Below are positions 56,021 to 64,000 of a DNA stretch of 64,000 nucleotides, one piece after another. The first letter of the stretch is position 1. Each line of letters starts with the position of its first letter. The stretch lies in contig NZ_JASHKN010000015.1 of assembly GCF_030056735.1 (NCBI RefSeq), positions 1 to 64,000 on the forward strand, written 5' to 3'. This DNA is from Rhodococcus sp. IEGM 1409. GTDB lineage: Bacteria; Actinomycetota; Actinomycetes; Mycobacteriales; Mycobacteriaceae. The notes under the pieces are model-generated. The model had not been told where the DNA came from and searched no databases. It worked only from the letters and a program-made list of their open reading frames with translations. The position numbers and the translations under genes were made by a program.

Positions 56021-56070
56021 ACTGCACCCAGAGGGTAGTTCTCAAATCTGTTGCCTGTCAACCGAGCAAC

Positions 56071-56712
56071 TCAGACGGAAGGCAATCCTGCCCGTGCGAC
56101 GGCACCGGCGAAGAGTGCCGTCACGGCGGCGCCCATCACGCTCTGATCAACTTCTTCCGGATCCACGGAGTGCTCGAGGACGAGCCCGGATATCAAGGCC
56201 ATCAACGAGATTGCGGTGGTCCGCACATCGAAGGAATCGTCCACTCCCCATTCCCGGGCACGTTCGCCGATCAACTCCACGAGTTGACTGCGCAAGTGGC
56301 GACGCTCACGCAAGTAGGCCTGAGCGATCTGCGGATCACGCCCGGCGAGGACTCCGAATTCGAGAACGAGCAGTGACCATCCCGGATCGTCGACCATCCA
56401 CGTTGCAATGGCCTCGCCGCCTTTGCCCGCTGCATCGGCCGGGTTCATACCGGCGATCTCGGCGAGCACACGGCCGGCCAGTTCGAGAGACCGTTGCGCG
56501 AACAGTTCGGCGAACAGATCTTGTTTCGACTCGAAGTTGGAGTAGACAGCCCCCTTGGTGAAGCCCGCTCGGCGAGCAACTTCAGTGAGACGTGCAGCAC
56601 TGAATCCGCGCTCCGCAAACTCTTCCGCCGCAGCGTCGAGCAGTCTTTGCCGCACCACGTCACGTCCGGGGCGGGTTACCGGAGTCCAGTCCGGTTGACG
56701 AGATTCAGTCAC
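56071..56712 (-). CDS. TetR-family transcriptional regulator
   Basis: A 213-residue repressor from the GTG at 56712. N-terminal HTH: LLDAAAEEFAERGFSAARLTEVARRAGFTKGAVYSNFESKQDL. The C-terminal domain is helical. An ATG at 56766 would extend the protein across its own operator region and is less likely. It is divergent from the membrane protein at 56781, which it probably represses together with itself through the dyads at 56714-56744. Confidence 0.87.
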   Translation of the reverse strand: MTESRQPDWTPVTRPGRDVVRQRLLDAAAEEFAERGFSAARLTEVARRAGFTKGAVYSNFESKQDLFAELFAQRSLELAGRVLAEIAGMNPADAAGKGGEAIATWMVDDPGWSLLVLEFGVLAGRDPQIAQAYLRERRHLRSQLVELIGERAREWGVDDSFDVRTTAISLMALISGLVLEHSVDPEEVDQSVMGAAVTALFAGAVARAGLPSV

Positions 56713-56713
56713 G

Positions 56714-56744
56714 ATACCTAGAGTATTCAATACCTCGGGTATTG
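56714..56744. promoter_or_regulatory. Probable TetR operator: perfect dyad plus imperfect second copy
   Basis: CAATACC-TCG-GGTATTG (56728-56744) is a perfect 7-bp inverted repeat. Directly before it, GATACC-TAG-AGTATT (56714-56728) is a degenerate version in the same register. Both lie between the two divergent start codons, so binding would block both promoters. Confidence 0.7.
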
Positions 56745-56780
56745 ACAAGCTCTTTACTTTCGACAAGATCAGGACTCTTC

Positions 56781-57884
56781 GTGACCACTACGCATCCGGC
56801 ACACGCCGCACCAGACAACAGCTCCACCCACGACGAACACCACCACGACAATCTGCTGGTGAAATACGGCGCACCCAAGGTGATGGCCGCACTGTTCGTC
56901 GGCGTGCTCCTGCTGCAGATGGGCTTCATCCTCAGCTACGTCGCCGCCTTCCATCAGCCGACTCCGCGAGACATCGAAATCGCGGTCATCGCCGATCAGG
57001 GCACGCCAGACGGCATGGATCAGCAGATCGCCGACAAACTCAACGCCATCGACGGCAGCCCGCTCGACGCTCAGGTGGTCGACAGCACAGCGACCGCTCG
57101 CCGCATGATCAACGACCGCGAGATCCAGGGCGCCTTTGTCATCAACCCGGCCGGACCGGACACCCTGATCACCGCGAGCGCGGCCGGCAGTTCCATCGCG
57201 ACGTCGCTCGAATCGGTGTTCACGAAGGTCGAGGCAACACAGGACCGACAGTTCGTCGTCCGCGACGAGATCCCCGTCGGAGCGCACGACAACCGCGGCC
57301 TCTCCGGCTTCTACCTCTCGGTCGGCTGGGTCGTCGGCGGCTATCTCCTTGCGGCAGCCATCGGACTGTTCATCGGTGCGCCGAAGACGCTCCGCCAGGC
57401 AAGCGCACACACGGGCGTGATCGCGATCTACTCGGTCATCTCGGGAGCCCTCGGCGCTCTCATCACCTCGCACGTACTCGGAACTTTCGCCGGCCACTGG
57501 TTCCCGCTCTGGATCCTGGGAACAGCCGTGGTGTTCGGCACCGCCATGTTCACACTCGGATTGCGCGCCGCCATCGGCGTTCTGGCAGTCCCGCTGGCTA
57601 TCGCCGTCTTCGTGATCCTCGGCAATCCCAGTGCGGGAGGCGCATTCGGCTCCAACGTGATTCCCTCGTTCTACGCCGCCATCGGCCGATGGATCACACC
57701 CGGCGCCGGCACCGAGGGCGTCCGGAGCATCGTCTACTTCAACAACGTCGGCGTCGGCCAGCCTGCCCTGACGCTCTTCCTGTACGCGCTGATCGGTGCA
57801 GTCATGCTCTTCGGCTTCACGATCCGTCGTAACCGAAAGTCCACCGACATGACGCCGACTCCAGCTGTGGCGAACGCCGACTAG
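56781..57884 (+). CDS. ABC-2/YhgE-Pip-like multipass membrane protein
   Basis: A 367-residue protein. A His/Asp-rich N-terminal cytosolic stretch (THDEHHHDN), membrane helix at about 35-57, an extracytoplasmic domain (about 60-185: DIEIAVIADQGTPDG, GAFVINPAGPDTLITASAAGSS), then five C-terminal helices. This is the layout of YhgE/Pip or DUF3533-type exporter-like proteins. GTG start at 56781. Controlled by the divergent TetR; possibly an efflux component. No ATPase gene is adjacent. Confidence 0.78.
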   Translation: MTTTHPAHAAPDNSSTHDEHHHDNLLVKYGAPKVMAALFVGVLLLQMGFILSYVAAFHQPTPRDIEIAVIADQGTPDGMDQQIADKLNAIDGSPLDAQVVDSTATARRMINDREIQGAFVINPAGPDTLITASAAGSSIATSLESVFTKVEATQDRQFVVRDEIPVGAHDNRGLSGFYLSVGWVVGGYLLAAAIGLFIGAPKTLRQASAHTGVIAIYSVISGALGALITSHVLGTFAGHWFPLWILGTAVVFGTAMFTLGLRAAIGVLAVPLAIAVFVILGNPSAGGAFGSNVIPSFYAAIGRWITPGAGTEGVRSIVYFNNVGVGQPALTLFLYALIGAVMLFGFTIRRNRKSTDMTPTPAVANAD

Positions 57885-57899
57885 TCCTAGTCTGAACTC

Positions 57900-58373
57900 A
57901 TGACGAGCCTCCTCCACCCCAACGCCTCGCACGTCGCCGAAACACTGATCTCACGGGGTCACCACGGCGTCATCGTCACGCAGCCTGACGCCACGCACAC
58001 CGCGGCCGAGGCAGCGGCGGCCGTCGGGGTGGAGGTAGGCGCGATCACCAAGTCCCTCGTGTTCCTTCTCGACGACGATCCGGTCCTGCTGCTGGTCTCG
58101 GGCGCACATCAGGTCAACCTGAAGGCCACCGGCGAACGCCTCGAAGGCAAACTCACGCGGGCGCCACTGGAAATGGCGAAGTCCGCGACGGGCCAGCCGA
58201 TCGGTGGGGTCGCCCCGCTCGGGCACCCCACCAATCTGCCCACGTACATCGATACCGCCCTCGAGCAATACCCCGAGTTGTGGGCTGCTGCCGGGCACCC
58301 CAACACGGTCTTTCGCACGACGTACTCCGAACTCCTCCGAATCACCGCCGGCCTCGCCGTCGACATGGACTGA
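57900..58373 (+). CDS. YbaK/EbsC-type aminoacyl-tRNA deacylase
   Basis: A 157-residue YbaK/ProX-domain protein that hydrolyses mischarged tRNA (Cys- or Ala-tRNA-Pro) in trans. The substrate-pocket lysine is in VGAITKSLVFLLDD, followed by LLVSGAHQVNLK, PIGGVAPLGHP and the C-terminal FRTTYSELLRIT. Start ATG 57900. Confidence 0.9.
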   Translation: MTSLLHPNASHVAETLISRGHHGVIVTQPDATHTAAEAAAAVGVEVGAITKSLVFLLDDDPVLLLVSGAHQVNLKATGERLEGKLTRAPLEMAKSATGQPIGGVAPLGHPTNLPTYIDTALEQYPELWAAAGHPNTVFRTTYSELLRITAGLAVDMD

Positions 58374-58410
58374 AGCGCTCCCGGGCAGACCGGTCCGAAC
58401 CCACTCAGAT

Positions 58411-58436
58411 GTGTGTCCACCTATAGTTGGACACAC
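58411..58436 (+). promoter_or_regulatory. Operator dyad spanning a TATAGT -10 box
   Basis: A perfect 9-bp inverted repeat GTGTGTCCA (58411-58419) / TGGACACAC (58428-58436) surrounds CCTATAGT. The -10 hexamer TATAGT (58422-58427) lies inside the dyad, so a bound regulator would block the promoter. A start site about 7 nt downstream would leave only a few bases before the leader ATG at 58438. Confidence 0.7.
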
Positions 58437-58437
58437 C

Positions 58438-58590
58438 ATGTGCACTGCAACAAGGACCCCGGCCGGCAACCACTGGCGACGACGGCACGTAGATCTGTGC
58501 CGCACCGACGCATGTCTGTGTATGCCGAGTGCAGTCACCTCGACCACACCGCACACCTCGAGTTCCAGCCGGAGAGTTCCCGTTGTCTGA
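58438..58590 (+). CDS. Cys-containing RRHVDL-type leader peptide (possible cysteine attenuator)
   Basis: A 50-codon ORF starting two bases after the operator dyad. It encodes [16 protein letters not shown] at residues 13-28, with Cys at 2, 21, 26 and 28. RRHVDL followed by R and Cys residues is the signature of actinobacterial leader peptides placed before sulfur-metabolism genes. Its stop codon (58588-58590) overlaps the flavin reductase start (TTG at 58583), so leader translation and reductase initiation are coupled. It is probably leaderless or nearly so. Confidence 0.6.
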   Translation: MCTATRTPAGNHWRRRHVDLCRTDACLCMPSAVTSTTPHTSSSSRRVPVV

Positions 58591-59161
58591 CAAGCCGAAT
58601 GCCGTTTCCAGCCACACCACCCCCGATGTCCCCGAAGTAGCGGCGACGCCCGAGTTGTCCACCGGTATCTGCGCCGGGGACTATCGCGCAGCGCTTCGCC
58701 GCCACCCCGCCGGTGTCACCGTCGTGACCCTAGATTCGGGTACCGGCCCGGTGGGTTTCACCGCCACCTCGTTCTCGTCCGTCTCCCTCGAGCCACCGCT
58801 CGTCTCGTTCAACATCGCGGAGACGTCGTCGAGTATCAACGCCCTCAAGGCCGCCGAGTCCTTGGTGATCCACCTTCTCGGCGAACATCAGCAACATCTG
58901 GCCCAGCGCTTTGCGCGTAGCGCCGATCAACGTTTTGCAGACGAGTCGCTGTGGGCAGTACTCGACACCGGCGAGCCGGTTCTGCACGGCACCCCCAGTT
59001 GGATGCGCGTCAAGGTCGACCAGCTGATCCCCGTCGGGGATCACACCCTGGTCATCGGACTCGTCACCCGAGTTCACGCCGAAGAGGACGACGAATCCGC
59101 TGCCGCGCCCCTGCTTTACCACGAGGGCAAGTACTACCGCCCGACTCCATTAGGTCAGTAG
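58583..59161 (+). CDS. Flavin reductase-like FMN-binding protein
   Basis: A 192-residue protein of the flavin reductase/DIM6-NTAB family. [39 protein letters not shown] and [10 protein letters not shown] are the FMN-binding stretches. The TTG at 58583 has GGAGAG 6 nt upstream and overlaps the leader stop. It likely supplies reduced flavin to a monooxygenase, and the sulfur-type leader hints at organosulfur desulfurisation, but no partner oxygenase is in the window. Confidence 0.87.
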   Translation: MSDKPNAVSSHTTPDVPEVAATPELSTGICAGDYRAALRRHPAGVTVVTLDSGTGPVGFTATSFSSVSLEPPLVSFNIAETSSSINALKAAESLVIHLLGEHQQHLAQRFARSADQRFADESLWAVLDTGEPVLHGTPSWMRVKVDQLIPVGDHTLVIGLVTRVHAEEDDESAAAPLLYHEGKYYRPTPLGQ

Positions 59162-59167
59162 AGACAA

Positions 59168-59211
59168 CTGTGCGCCTTTATTAACCGCCCGCGGTTAATA
59201 AAGGCGCACAG
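59168..59211. terminator. 44-bp palindrome, probable bidirectional terminator (copy 2)
   Basis: 21-bp perfect arms (CTGTGCGCCTTTATTAACCG and one more base) around CC, lying between the converging flavin reductase and gabD genes. The 47 bases at 59168-59214 are identical to 3356-3402. Confidence 0.8.
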
Positions 59212-59215
59212 CAAG

Positions 59216-60661
59216 TTACAGCGCTACGTACTTGGTATCGAGGTACTCGTCGATACCCTCGGTACCGCCTTCACGGCCGAAGCCCGATTCCTTGACGCCA
59301 CCGAACGGCGCCGCAGCGTCGGAGATCGCGCCGCGGTTGACGCCGACCATGCCGGTGTCCAGCTTGGCCGAGACACGCATCGCACGGTCGATGTCGCGCG
59401 TGTAGAAGTACGCCACGAGGCCGTACTCGGTGTTGTTCGCAGCCGCGATCGCCTCGTCTTCGGTATCGAAACCGACTACTGCCGCAACGGGTCCGAAGAT
59501 CTCTTCCTTCAGCAGGCGCGCATCGGCGGGCACCTGGTCGAGGACCGTCGGGGTGAAGAAGAAGCCGGGGCCTTCGGGGGCAGATCCACCGGTGCGAACG
59601 CGAGCACCCTTGGACACGGCGTCGTCGACGAGTCCGGTGACGGTTGCGAGTTGCTTGGTGTTGATCAGCGGGCCGATGTTGGTGCCCTCGGCGTCGCCTG
59701 CGCCCACCTTCAAGGCCGCAACCTTGGCGGTGAACTTGTCGGTGAACTCCTCGCGCACCGAGTTGGCGACGTAGACGCGGTTGGCCGCGGTGCAGGCCTC
59801 GCCGCCGTTGCGCATCTTCGCGAGCATTGCGCCCTCGACAGCTGCGTCGATGTCGGCGTCGTCGAAGACGATGAACGGTGCATTGCCACCGAGTTCCATC
59901 GACGTGCGAAGCAGCTTGTCAGCGGCATTGCGCACCAACAGCTTTCCGACGCCGGTGGAGCCGGTGAAGGTGACCTTGCGCAGACGCGCATCTTCCATCA
60001 GCGGTCCGCTGATGGAAGCCGCGTCGGACGTCGGGAGGATCGAGAGCACACCGTCGGGTAGACCCGCGTCGGCAAACACCTGACCGAGAAGCTGCATGGT
60101 CAGCGGCGTGTCCTCGGCGGGCTTGACGATGATGGTGCAGCCGGCAGCCAGTGCCGGTCCGATCTTGCGCGTGCCCATGGCAAGCGGGAAGTTCCACGGG
60201 GTGATCGCGAGGACCGGACCGACGGCTTCCTTGGTGACCAGGATGCGACCGTTGCCGGCCGGAGCCTGCGTGAAACGTCCACCGATGCGGACCGCTTCCT
60301 CGCTGAACCAACGCAGGAATTCGCCGCCGTAGTTGACCTCACCGCGGCTCTCTGCCAACGACTTACCCATTTCCAGGGTCATCATCAGCGCGAAGTCCTC
60401 GGCGCGAGTGTGCAGCAATTCGAACGCGGTGCGCAGGATCTCGCCGCGAACACGTGCCGGAGTAGCCGCCCAGTCTTCCTGCGCCGCAGCGGCGAGGTCG
60501 AGCGCGCGGATACCGTCGGCCGCGGTGGCGTCGGCTACCTGGGCGAGTTCCTTACCCGTGGCCGGGTTGTAGACCGCGAAGGTCTTCTCGGCTGGGACAA
60601 GCTTGCCGCCGAGCCAGAGACCCTCGGGTACCGAGTCGAGAAGATCCGAGACGTTGGACAT
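59216..60661 (-). CDS. gabD: Succinate-semialdehyde dehydrogenase
   Basis: A 481-residue NAD(P)-dependent aldehyde dehydrogenase oxidising succinate semialdehyde to succinate, the last step of the GABA shunt. Signatures: ITPWNFPLAM, FTGSTGVGKLL, ELGGNAPFIVFDDAD (catalytic Glu) and NGGEACTAANR (catalytic Cys). It begins one base after the gabT stop, so the two are one operon. Confidence 0.93.
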   Translation of the reverse strand: MSNVSDLLDSVPEGLWLGGKLVPAEKTFAVYNPATGKELAQVADATAADGIRALDLAAAAQEDWAATPARVRGEILRTAFELLHTRAEDFALMMTLEMGKSLAESRGEVNYGGEFLRWFSEEAVRIGGRFTQAPAGNGRILVTKEAVGPVLAITPWNFPLAMGTRKIGPALAAGCTIIVKPAEDTPLTMQLLGQVFADAGLPDGVLSILPTSDAASISGPLMEDARLRKVTFTGSTGVGKLLVRNAADKLLRTSMELGGNAPFIVFDDADIDAAVEGAMLAKMRNGGEACTAANRVYVANSVREEFTDKFTAKVAALKVGAGDAEGTNIGPLINTKQLATVTGLVDDAVSKGARVRTGGSAPEGPGFFFTPTVLDQVPADARLLKEEIFGPVAAVVGFDTEDEAIAAANNTEYGLVAYFYTRDIDRAMRVSAKLDTGMVGVNRGAISDAAAPFGGVKESGFGREGGTEGIDEYLDTKYVAL

Positions 60662-60662
60662 G

Positions 60663-62027
60663 TCAGTTCCCCTGTGCTGCAGTGCGGATTGCGGTCTCGA
60701 GGACGGTCAATGCGTCGTCGAGCAGCTCCTCGGAGATGACCAGCGGCGGGAGCAGACGGATGACGTTGCCGTAGGTACCGCAGGTGAGGATCACGACGCC
60801 GGCAGCGAGGCAGTCAGCGGCGATCTTCTTGGTGATCTCGGCGTCCGGCTCCTGTCCACCGGGCTTGACCAGCTCGATGGCGAGCATGGCGCCGCGGCCG
60901 CGAACGTCACCGATGACGTCGAGTTCCTTTGCCAGTGCGTTCATTCGGCCGACGACAGTCGATTCGATGGTGCGTGCACGGCCACAGAGGTCGAGCTCAC
61001 GCATCTGGTCGATGGACGCCAATGCAGCGGCGCAGGCGACGGGGTTACCGCCGTAGGTTCCACCGAGGCCACCGGGGTGGACGGCGTCGATGAGCTCGGC
61101 GCGGCCCGTGACAGCGGCGAGCGGCATGCCGCCGGCGATGCCCTTGGCGAGCGTGACCAGGTCGGGGACGATGCCCTCGTGATCGCTGGCGAACCAGGCG
61201 CCGGTACGAGCGAAGCCTGCCTGAACCTCGTCGGCGATGAAGACGACACCGTTTTCCTTGGCCCACGCGACGAGCGTCGGGAGGAATCCTTCTGCGGGAA
61301 CGATGAATCCACCCTCGCCCTGGATCGGCTCGATGAGGATGGCGGCCGTGTTGGCAGCGCCGACCTGCTTCTCGATCATCGTGATGGCGCGCTGCGCGGC
61401 CTGCTCACCGGTGATCTTGGAACCGTCGATGTTGAGGCCCTCGCGGTACGGGTAGGACATCGGAACGCGGTAGACCTCGGGGGCGAACGGACCGAAGCCG
61501 CTCTTGTACGGCATGGACTTCGAGGTCAGTGCCATCGTGAGGTTGGTGCGGCCGTGGTACGCGTGGTCGAAGACGACGACTGCGTCGCGACCGGTTGCGT
61601 GACGGGCGATCTTGACGGCGTTCTCGACGGCTTCTGCGCCGGAGTTGAACAGCACGGAACGCTTCTCGTGATCACCGGGGGTGAGTTCGGCGAGACGCTC
61701 GGCGACCTCGATGTAGCCCTCGTACGGAGCGACCATGAAACAGGTGTGGGTGAAGTGTGCGACCTGATCCTGAACCGCGGACACGACGGCCGGGTTGGAA
61801 GCGCCGACGCTGGTCACGGCAATACCGGCACCGAGGTCGATCAGCGAGTTGCCGTCGACGTCGACGATGACTCCGCCGTCTGCGTCTGCGACGTAGACCG
61901 GGAGGGTGGATGCGACGCCTGCGCCGACGACCTTCTTACGACGTTCGGCGAGCGCAGCCGAGCGCGGGCCCGGGAACTCCGTGACGATGCGACGCTCCTG
62001 CGGAAGCCGGTATTCGATTGCACTCAT
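60663..62027 (-). CDS. gabT: 4-aminobutyrate aminotransferase
   Basis: A 454-residue class III PLP aminotransferase converting GABA and 2-oxoglutarate to succinate semialdehyde and glutamate. FNSGAEAVENAVKIAR, DHAYHGRTNLTMALTSK, FIADEVQAGFARTG and the PLP lysine in VTLAKGIAGGMPLAAVTGR are intact. I chose the ATG at 62027 (GAGAGGGTGG upstream) instead of a longer frame to 62135, which would cross the divergent promoter. Confidence 0.93.
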   Translation of the reverse strand: MSAIEYRLPQERRIVTEFPGPRSAALAERRKKVVGAGVASTLPVYVADADGGVIVDVDGNSLIDLGAGIAVTSVGASNPAVVSAVQDQVAHFTHTCFMVAPYEGYIEVAERLAELTPGDHEKRSVLFNSGAEAVENAVKIARHATGRDAVVVFDHAYHGRTNLTMALTSKSMPYKSGFGPFAPEVYRVPMSYPYREGLNIDGSKITGEQAAQRAITMIEKQVGAANTAAILIEPIQGEGGFIVPAEGFLPTLVAWAKENGVVFIADEVQAGFARTGAWFASDHEGIVPDLVTLAKGIAGGMPLAAVTGRAELIDAVHPGGLGGTYGGNPVACAAALASIDQMRELDLCGRARTIESTVVGRMNALAKELDVIGDVRGRGAMLAIELVKPGGQEPDAEITKKIAADCLAAGVVILTCGTYGNVIRLLPPLVISEELLDDALTVLETAIRTAAQGN

Positions 62028-62155
62028 GTGACCACCCTCTCGGTTGTGTATTGCATTCGAGTATGCGACGCGCGAAGCACCGCAAGCACTGCCGAAATGG
62101 ATACCTGAAGCTTCGGGTCTACTCCATATCGGCAACGCCAGCTAACCTTGATCAG

Positions 62156-63673
62156 GTGACGGTTCCGATCTCGTGGCTCTTGCGCCAGAAACACCTCTCG
62201 CTGGCTCTGCTCACCGACCGAGCAGCTGCCACCCACCCCGTCACGTTTGCGCAGGCCACAGAGCTGACGGACCCCACTCCGTGGCTTTCCGGCGGCGAGT
62301 TGGTGCTCACCACCGGGCTGGCACTGGTAGGCGCGGACGCCACCGACTACAGCGAGTACATCGACCGTCTGGCCGCCGCAGAAGTTTCGGCTCTGGGTTT
62401 CGGGACCGGCCTTTCCCACGAGCGTGTGCCCGCAGACCTGATTGCCGCCGCCCGTAGCCGCGGACTCCCCCTGCTGGAAGTGCCGTTCACGACCCCGTTC
62501 GCGGCCGTCACGCGCGCGGTGATGACCCGCCTGAGCCAGCAGGAATACGAATCGGTACTGCGCGCGGCAGAAGTGCAGACTCGCATCACCCGGGTTGCGC
62601 TGCGCGGTGGCGTGTCGGCGATCGTGCGTGAACTGGCCACAGCCACAAAGACTTCGGTGGCGTTTGTCGGGGATCGGATCACCGCGGTGCACCCGGCAAA
62701 CCAGAAGTCGTTGATCACCGAGGTTCGCGCGGTCGCGGCCACCACCCGCGATCCCAACGCTCCGGCGTCGATCTCGCAGAGCACACCCGAACGGACGTTG
62801 ACACTGTCCCCCGTCGGAGTGACCGACAGTTGGCACGGCTACCTCGCCATGGCAGGAGCCGGGCCCCTGAGCAACATCGACAGAGTGCTGCTCGGGCATG
62901 CCGTCTCGTTGCTCACCCTCGAACTCGAGAAGCCGGTTCGCCTACGCGCCGAGCGAACCCGACTCAACGCCATGGCTTTCGGGCTTCTGCTCGACGGCCG
63001 AATCCCCGAGGACGGCGTGCCGTCGTACCTGGACGAAGCGAGCGACACTCACGGAAACGTTCGTGTCGTCCACGTTCGCGGATCCGGACTCGGGCCCGTT
63101 CTTCGCGAACTCGACAACGCTCTCGCCCGGGCAGGCCGGCCGCTTTTCGCCCAATCCGAAGACGGCGCGCTGACCGTACTCCTTCGCGGAACCGACACCA
63201 TCGACACAGCCAAAACGCTACTGGCGCAACTCTCCCCCGCCGAGGCAAAAGCTGTGCGGGCCGGAATCAGCACCCCTCACCGTCTTCTCGACGCACCCCG
63301 CGCACTCGTCCAGGCCCGCGCCGCAGCCAACCTTACGACGGCCACGGCGCGCATTCTCGAGTTCGACGCCCTGAGCGGGTCGACAATTCTGGCGTCCGAG
63401 CCTGCCCGCGAGGCATTGATCGCCATGGCTGCGGACACCATCCCGGTGCTGACCGAACACGACCAGGCACACGGGACCGCACTGGTCGCGTCATTGCGCG
63501 CCTATCTCGAGGCAAACGGCCAATGGGAGTCGGCCGCAGCCGAACTCGGGGTTCATCGGCACACCCTCCGAGGTCGCATCGCTCGCATCGAGGAACTGCT
63601 GCAATGCGACCTCGGGCAGGCCAGGGTCAGAGCCGAACTGCTGCTCTCACTACTCGCCTGGGAGGGCCGCTGA
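62156..63673 (+). CDS. PucR-family transcriptional regulator of the GABA operon
   Basis: A 505-residue regulator. N-terminal PucR sensor domain (about 1-125: MTVPISWLL, LSGGELVLTTGLAL, LPLLEVPFTTPF), a GGDEF-like middle, and the C-terminal helix-turn-helix (GQWESAAAELGVHRHTLRGRIARIEELL). The GTG at 62156 is preferred. It is divergent from gabT-gabD with 128 bp between, so it is probably their activator (GabR-like role). Its last 24 bp overlap the converging gene at 63650. Confidence 0.87.
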   Translation: MTVPISWLLRQKHLSLALLTDRAAATHPVTFAQATELTDPTPWLSGGELVLTTGLALVGADATDYSEYIDRLAAAEVSALGFGTGLSHERVPADLIAAARSRGLPLLEVPFTTPFAAVTRAVMTRLSQQEYESVLRAAEVQTRITRVALRGGVSAIVRELATATKTSVAFVGDRITAVHPANQKSLITEVRAVAATTRDPNAPASISQSTPERTLTLSPVGVTDSWHGYLAMAGAGPLSNIDRVLLGHAVSLLTLELEKPVRLRAERTRLNAMAFGLLLDGRIPEDGVPSYLDEASDTHGNVRVVHVRGSGLGPVLRELDNALARAGRPLFAQSEDGALTVLLRGTDTIDTAKTLLAQLSPAEAKAVRAGISTPHRLLDAPRALVQARAAANLTTATARILEFDALSGSTILASEPAREALIAMAADTIPVLTEHDQAHGTALVASLRAYLEANGQWESAAAELGVHRHTLRGRIARIEELLQCDLGQARVRAELLLSLLAWEGR

Positions 63674-64000
63674 GCGCTCCGCAGCGTGCACCGAAGCGAA
63701 GCTGGACGCACCGCGGACGAGTAGTTCCAGTTCGGCGTCGACCGTGCAGAGCCGTGCTGTGTCCAGCGCTCCGCTGCGGCTCACGCTCGACATCAAGGCC
63801 GTGAACCGGCGCACCGCTTGCGGATTGGCGGCGGTCCACAACGCGACTACATCCGAAACACCTTCACCGAGCGCTCCGGACACGAGGTCCGCGAAACGCG
63901 CCGTCAACCTGGCATGGACGGCAGCGCTGCCCATGACCTCCCAATGCGAGGCACCGACAGCGACATCGACGCCACCGAGAACATCGCCCAGATCGAGAGC
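63650..64000 (-). CDS. C-terminal end of a large protein, possibly NAD-specific glutamate dehydrogenase
   Basis: The frame is open from the right edge (ALDLGDVLGGVDVAVGASHW) to TAG at 63650-63652, giving about 116 residues. The helical pattern (LGDVLGG, HARLTARFADLV, FTALMSSVSRSGALDTARL) resembles the tail of the large NAD-glutamate dehydrogenases, and glutamate metabolism would fit the gab neighbours, but the identification is tentative because the catalytic core is outside the window. Confidence 0.5.
   Translation of the reverse strand, partial: ALDLGDVLGGVDVAVGASHWEVMGSAAVHARLTARFADLVSGALGEGVSDVVALWTAANPQAVRRFTALMSSVSRSGALDTARLCTVDAELELLVRGASSFASVHAAERSAALPGE

Noticed and set aside
60603-62108. 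A 501-codon plus-strand frame
   Set aside because: Antisense to gabT, with the usual acidic shadow composition and no recognisable domain.
1-64000. tRNA and rRNA genes
   Set aside because: I saw no cloverleaf with a conserved T-arm (GGTTCRANTCC-like) in a plausible context and no rRNA sequence in the window; a tRNAscan run would be needed to exclude tRNAs formally.

Overview
The window is a high-GC actinobacterial chromosome segment. The organism is almost certainly a Rhodococcus of the erythropolis/qingshengii type. This rests on the mycobacterial-type core gene order, GTG/TTG starts, mycolata-type gene families and the style of the proteins; no rRNA or tRNA is present to confirm it.

1-26 kb is mostly core genome on the minus strand. 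Reading in the direction of transcription from about 22.4 kb downwards: dacB, a zinc metalloprotease, tilS, hpt, ftsH, folE-folP-folB-folK, DUF3180, DUF6779, DUF2520, panC-panD-coaX and lysS (cut by the left edge). This is the order around lysS/ftsH/ppa in mycobacteria. Two blocks are spliced into it: a malonate module matR/matC/matB between ftsH and hpt, and, between coaX and lysS, a cysteine dioxygenase-rhodanese pair plus a divergent AraC regulator/NmrA-type reductase/DUF1772 unit. Then come ppa, a dienoyl-CoA isomerase-like crotonase, a small membrane protein, an LCP cell-wall ligase, a polysaccharide deacetylase and an APC permease.

28.7-35 kb is a plastic zone. It holds frameshifted relics of a polymorphic-toxin nuclease, a GNAT, a methyltransferase, an IS110-family insertion sequence with noncoding flanks, an orphan hypothetical gene and an OHCU decarboxylase-family gene.

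35-50.7 kb is a large two-sided Ter (tellurium/stress) island. The minus arm carries a coiled-coil protein, then a chain of genes with 4-bp overlaps (CitE-like C-C lyase, PRTase-TRSP, StiP, HAD), then a double-TerD protein, an SGNH hydrolase, a TerD protein with a degenerate FtsK-like domain, and TerB. The plus arm carries TerD, TerC (DUF475), a TerD fused to a PD-(D/E)XK nuclease-like domain, and two GNATs. It looks like a surface-membrane-associated stress or defence system in which TerD domains recruit different effectors while the lyase/PRTase/HAD module makes an unknown nucleotide-like metabolite.

50.7-64 kb holds a secreted lipase; an Mg2+ unit (M-box riboswitch, a short leader ORF, mgtA, mgtC); a TetR/membrane-protein pair sharing an operator; a YbaK-type deacylase; a flavin reductase preceded by a Cys-containing RRHVDL leader peptide and an operator dyad over its -10 box; the GABA shunt genes gabT-gabD with a divergent PucR regulator; and the 3' end of a large protein, possibly NAD-glutamate dehydrogenase. 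An identical long palindrome (47 bp shared) serves as the intergenic element at 3.36 kb and 59.17 kb, both times between convergent genes.
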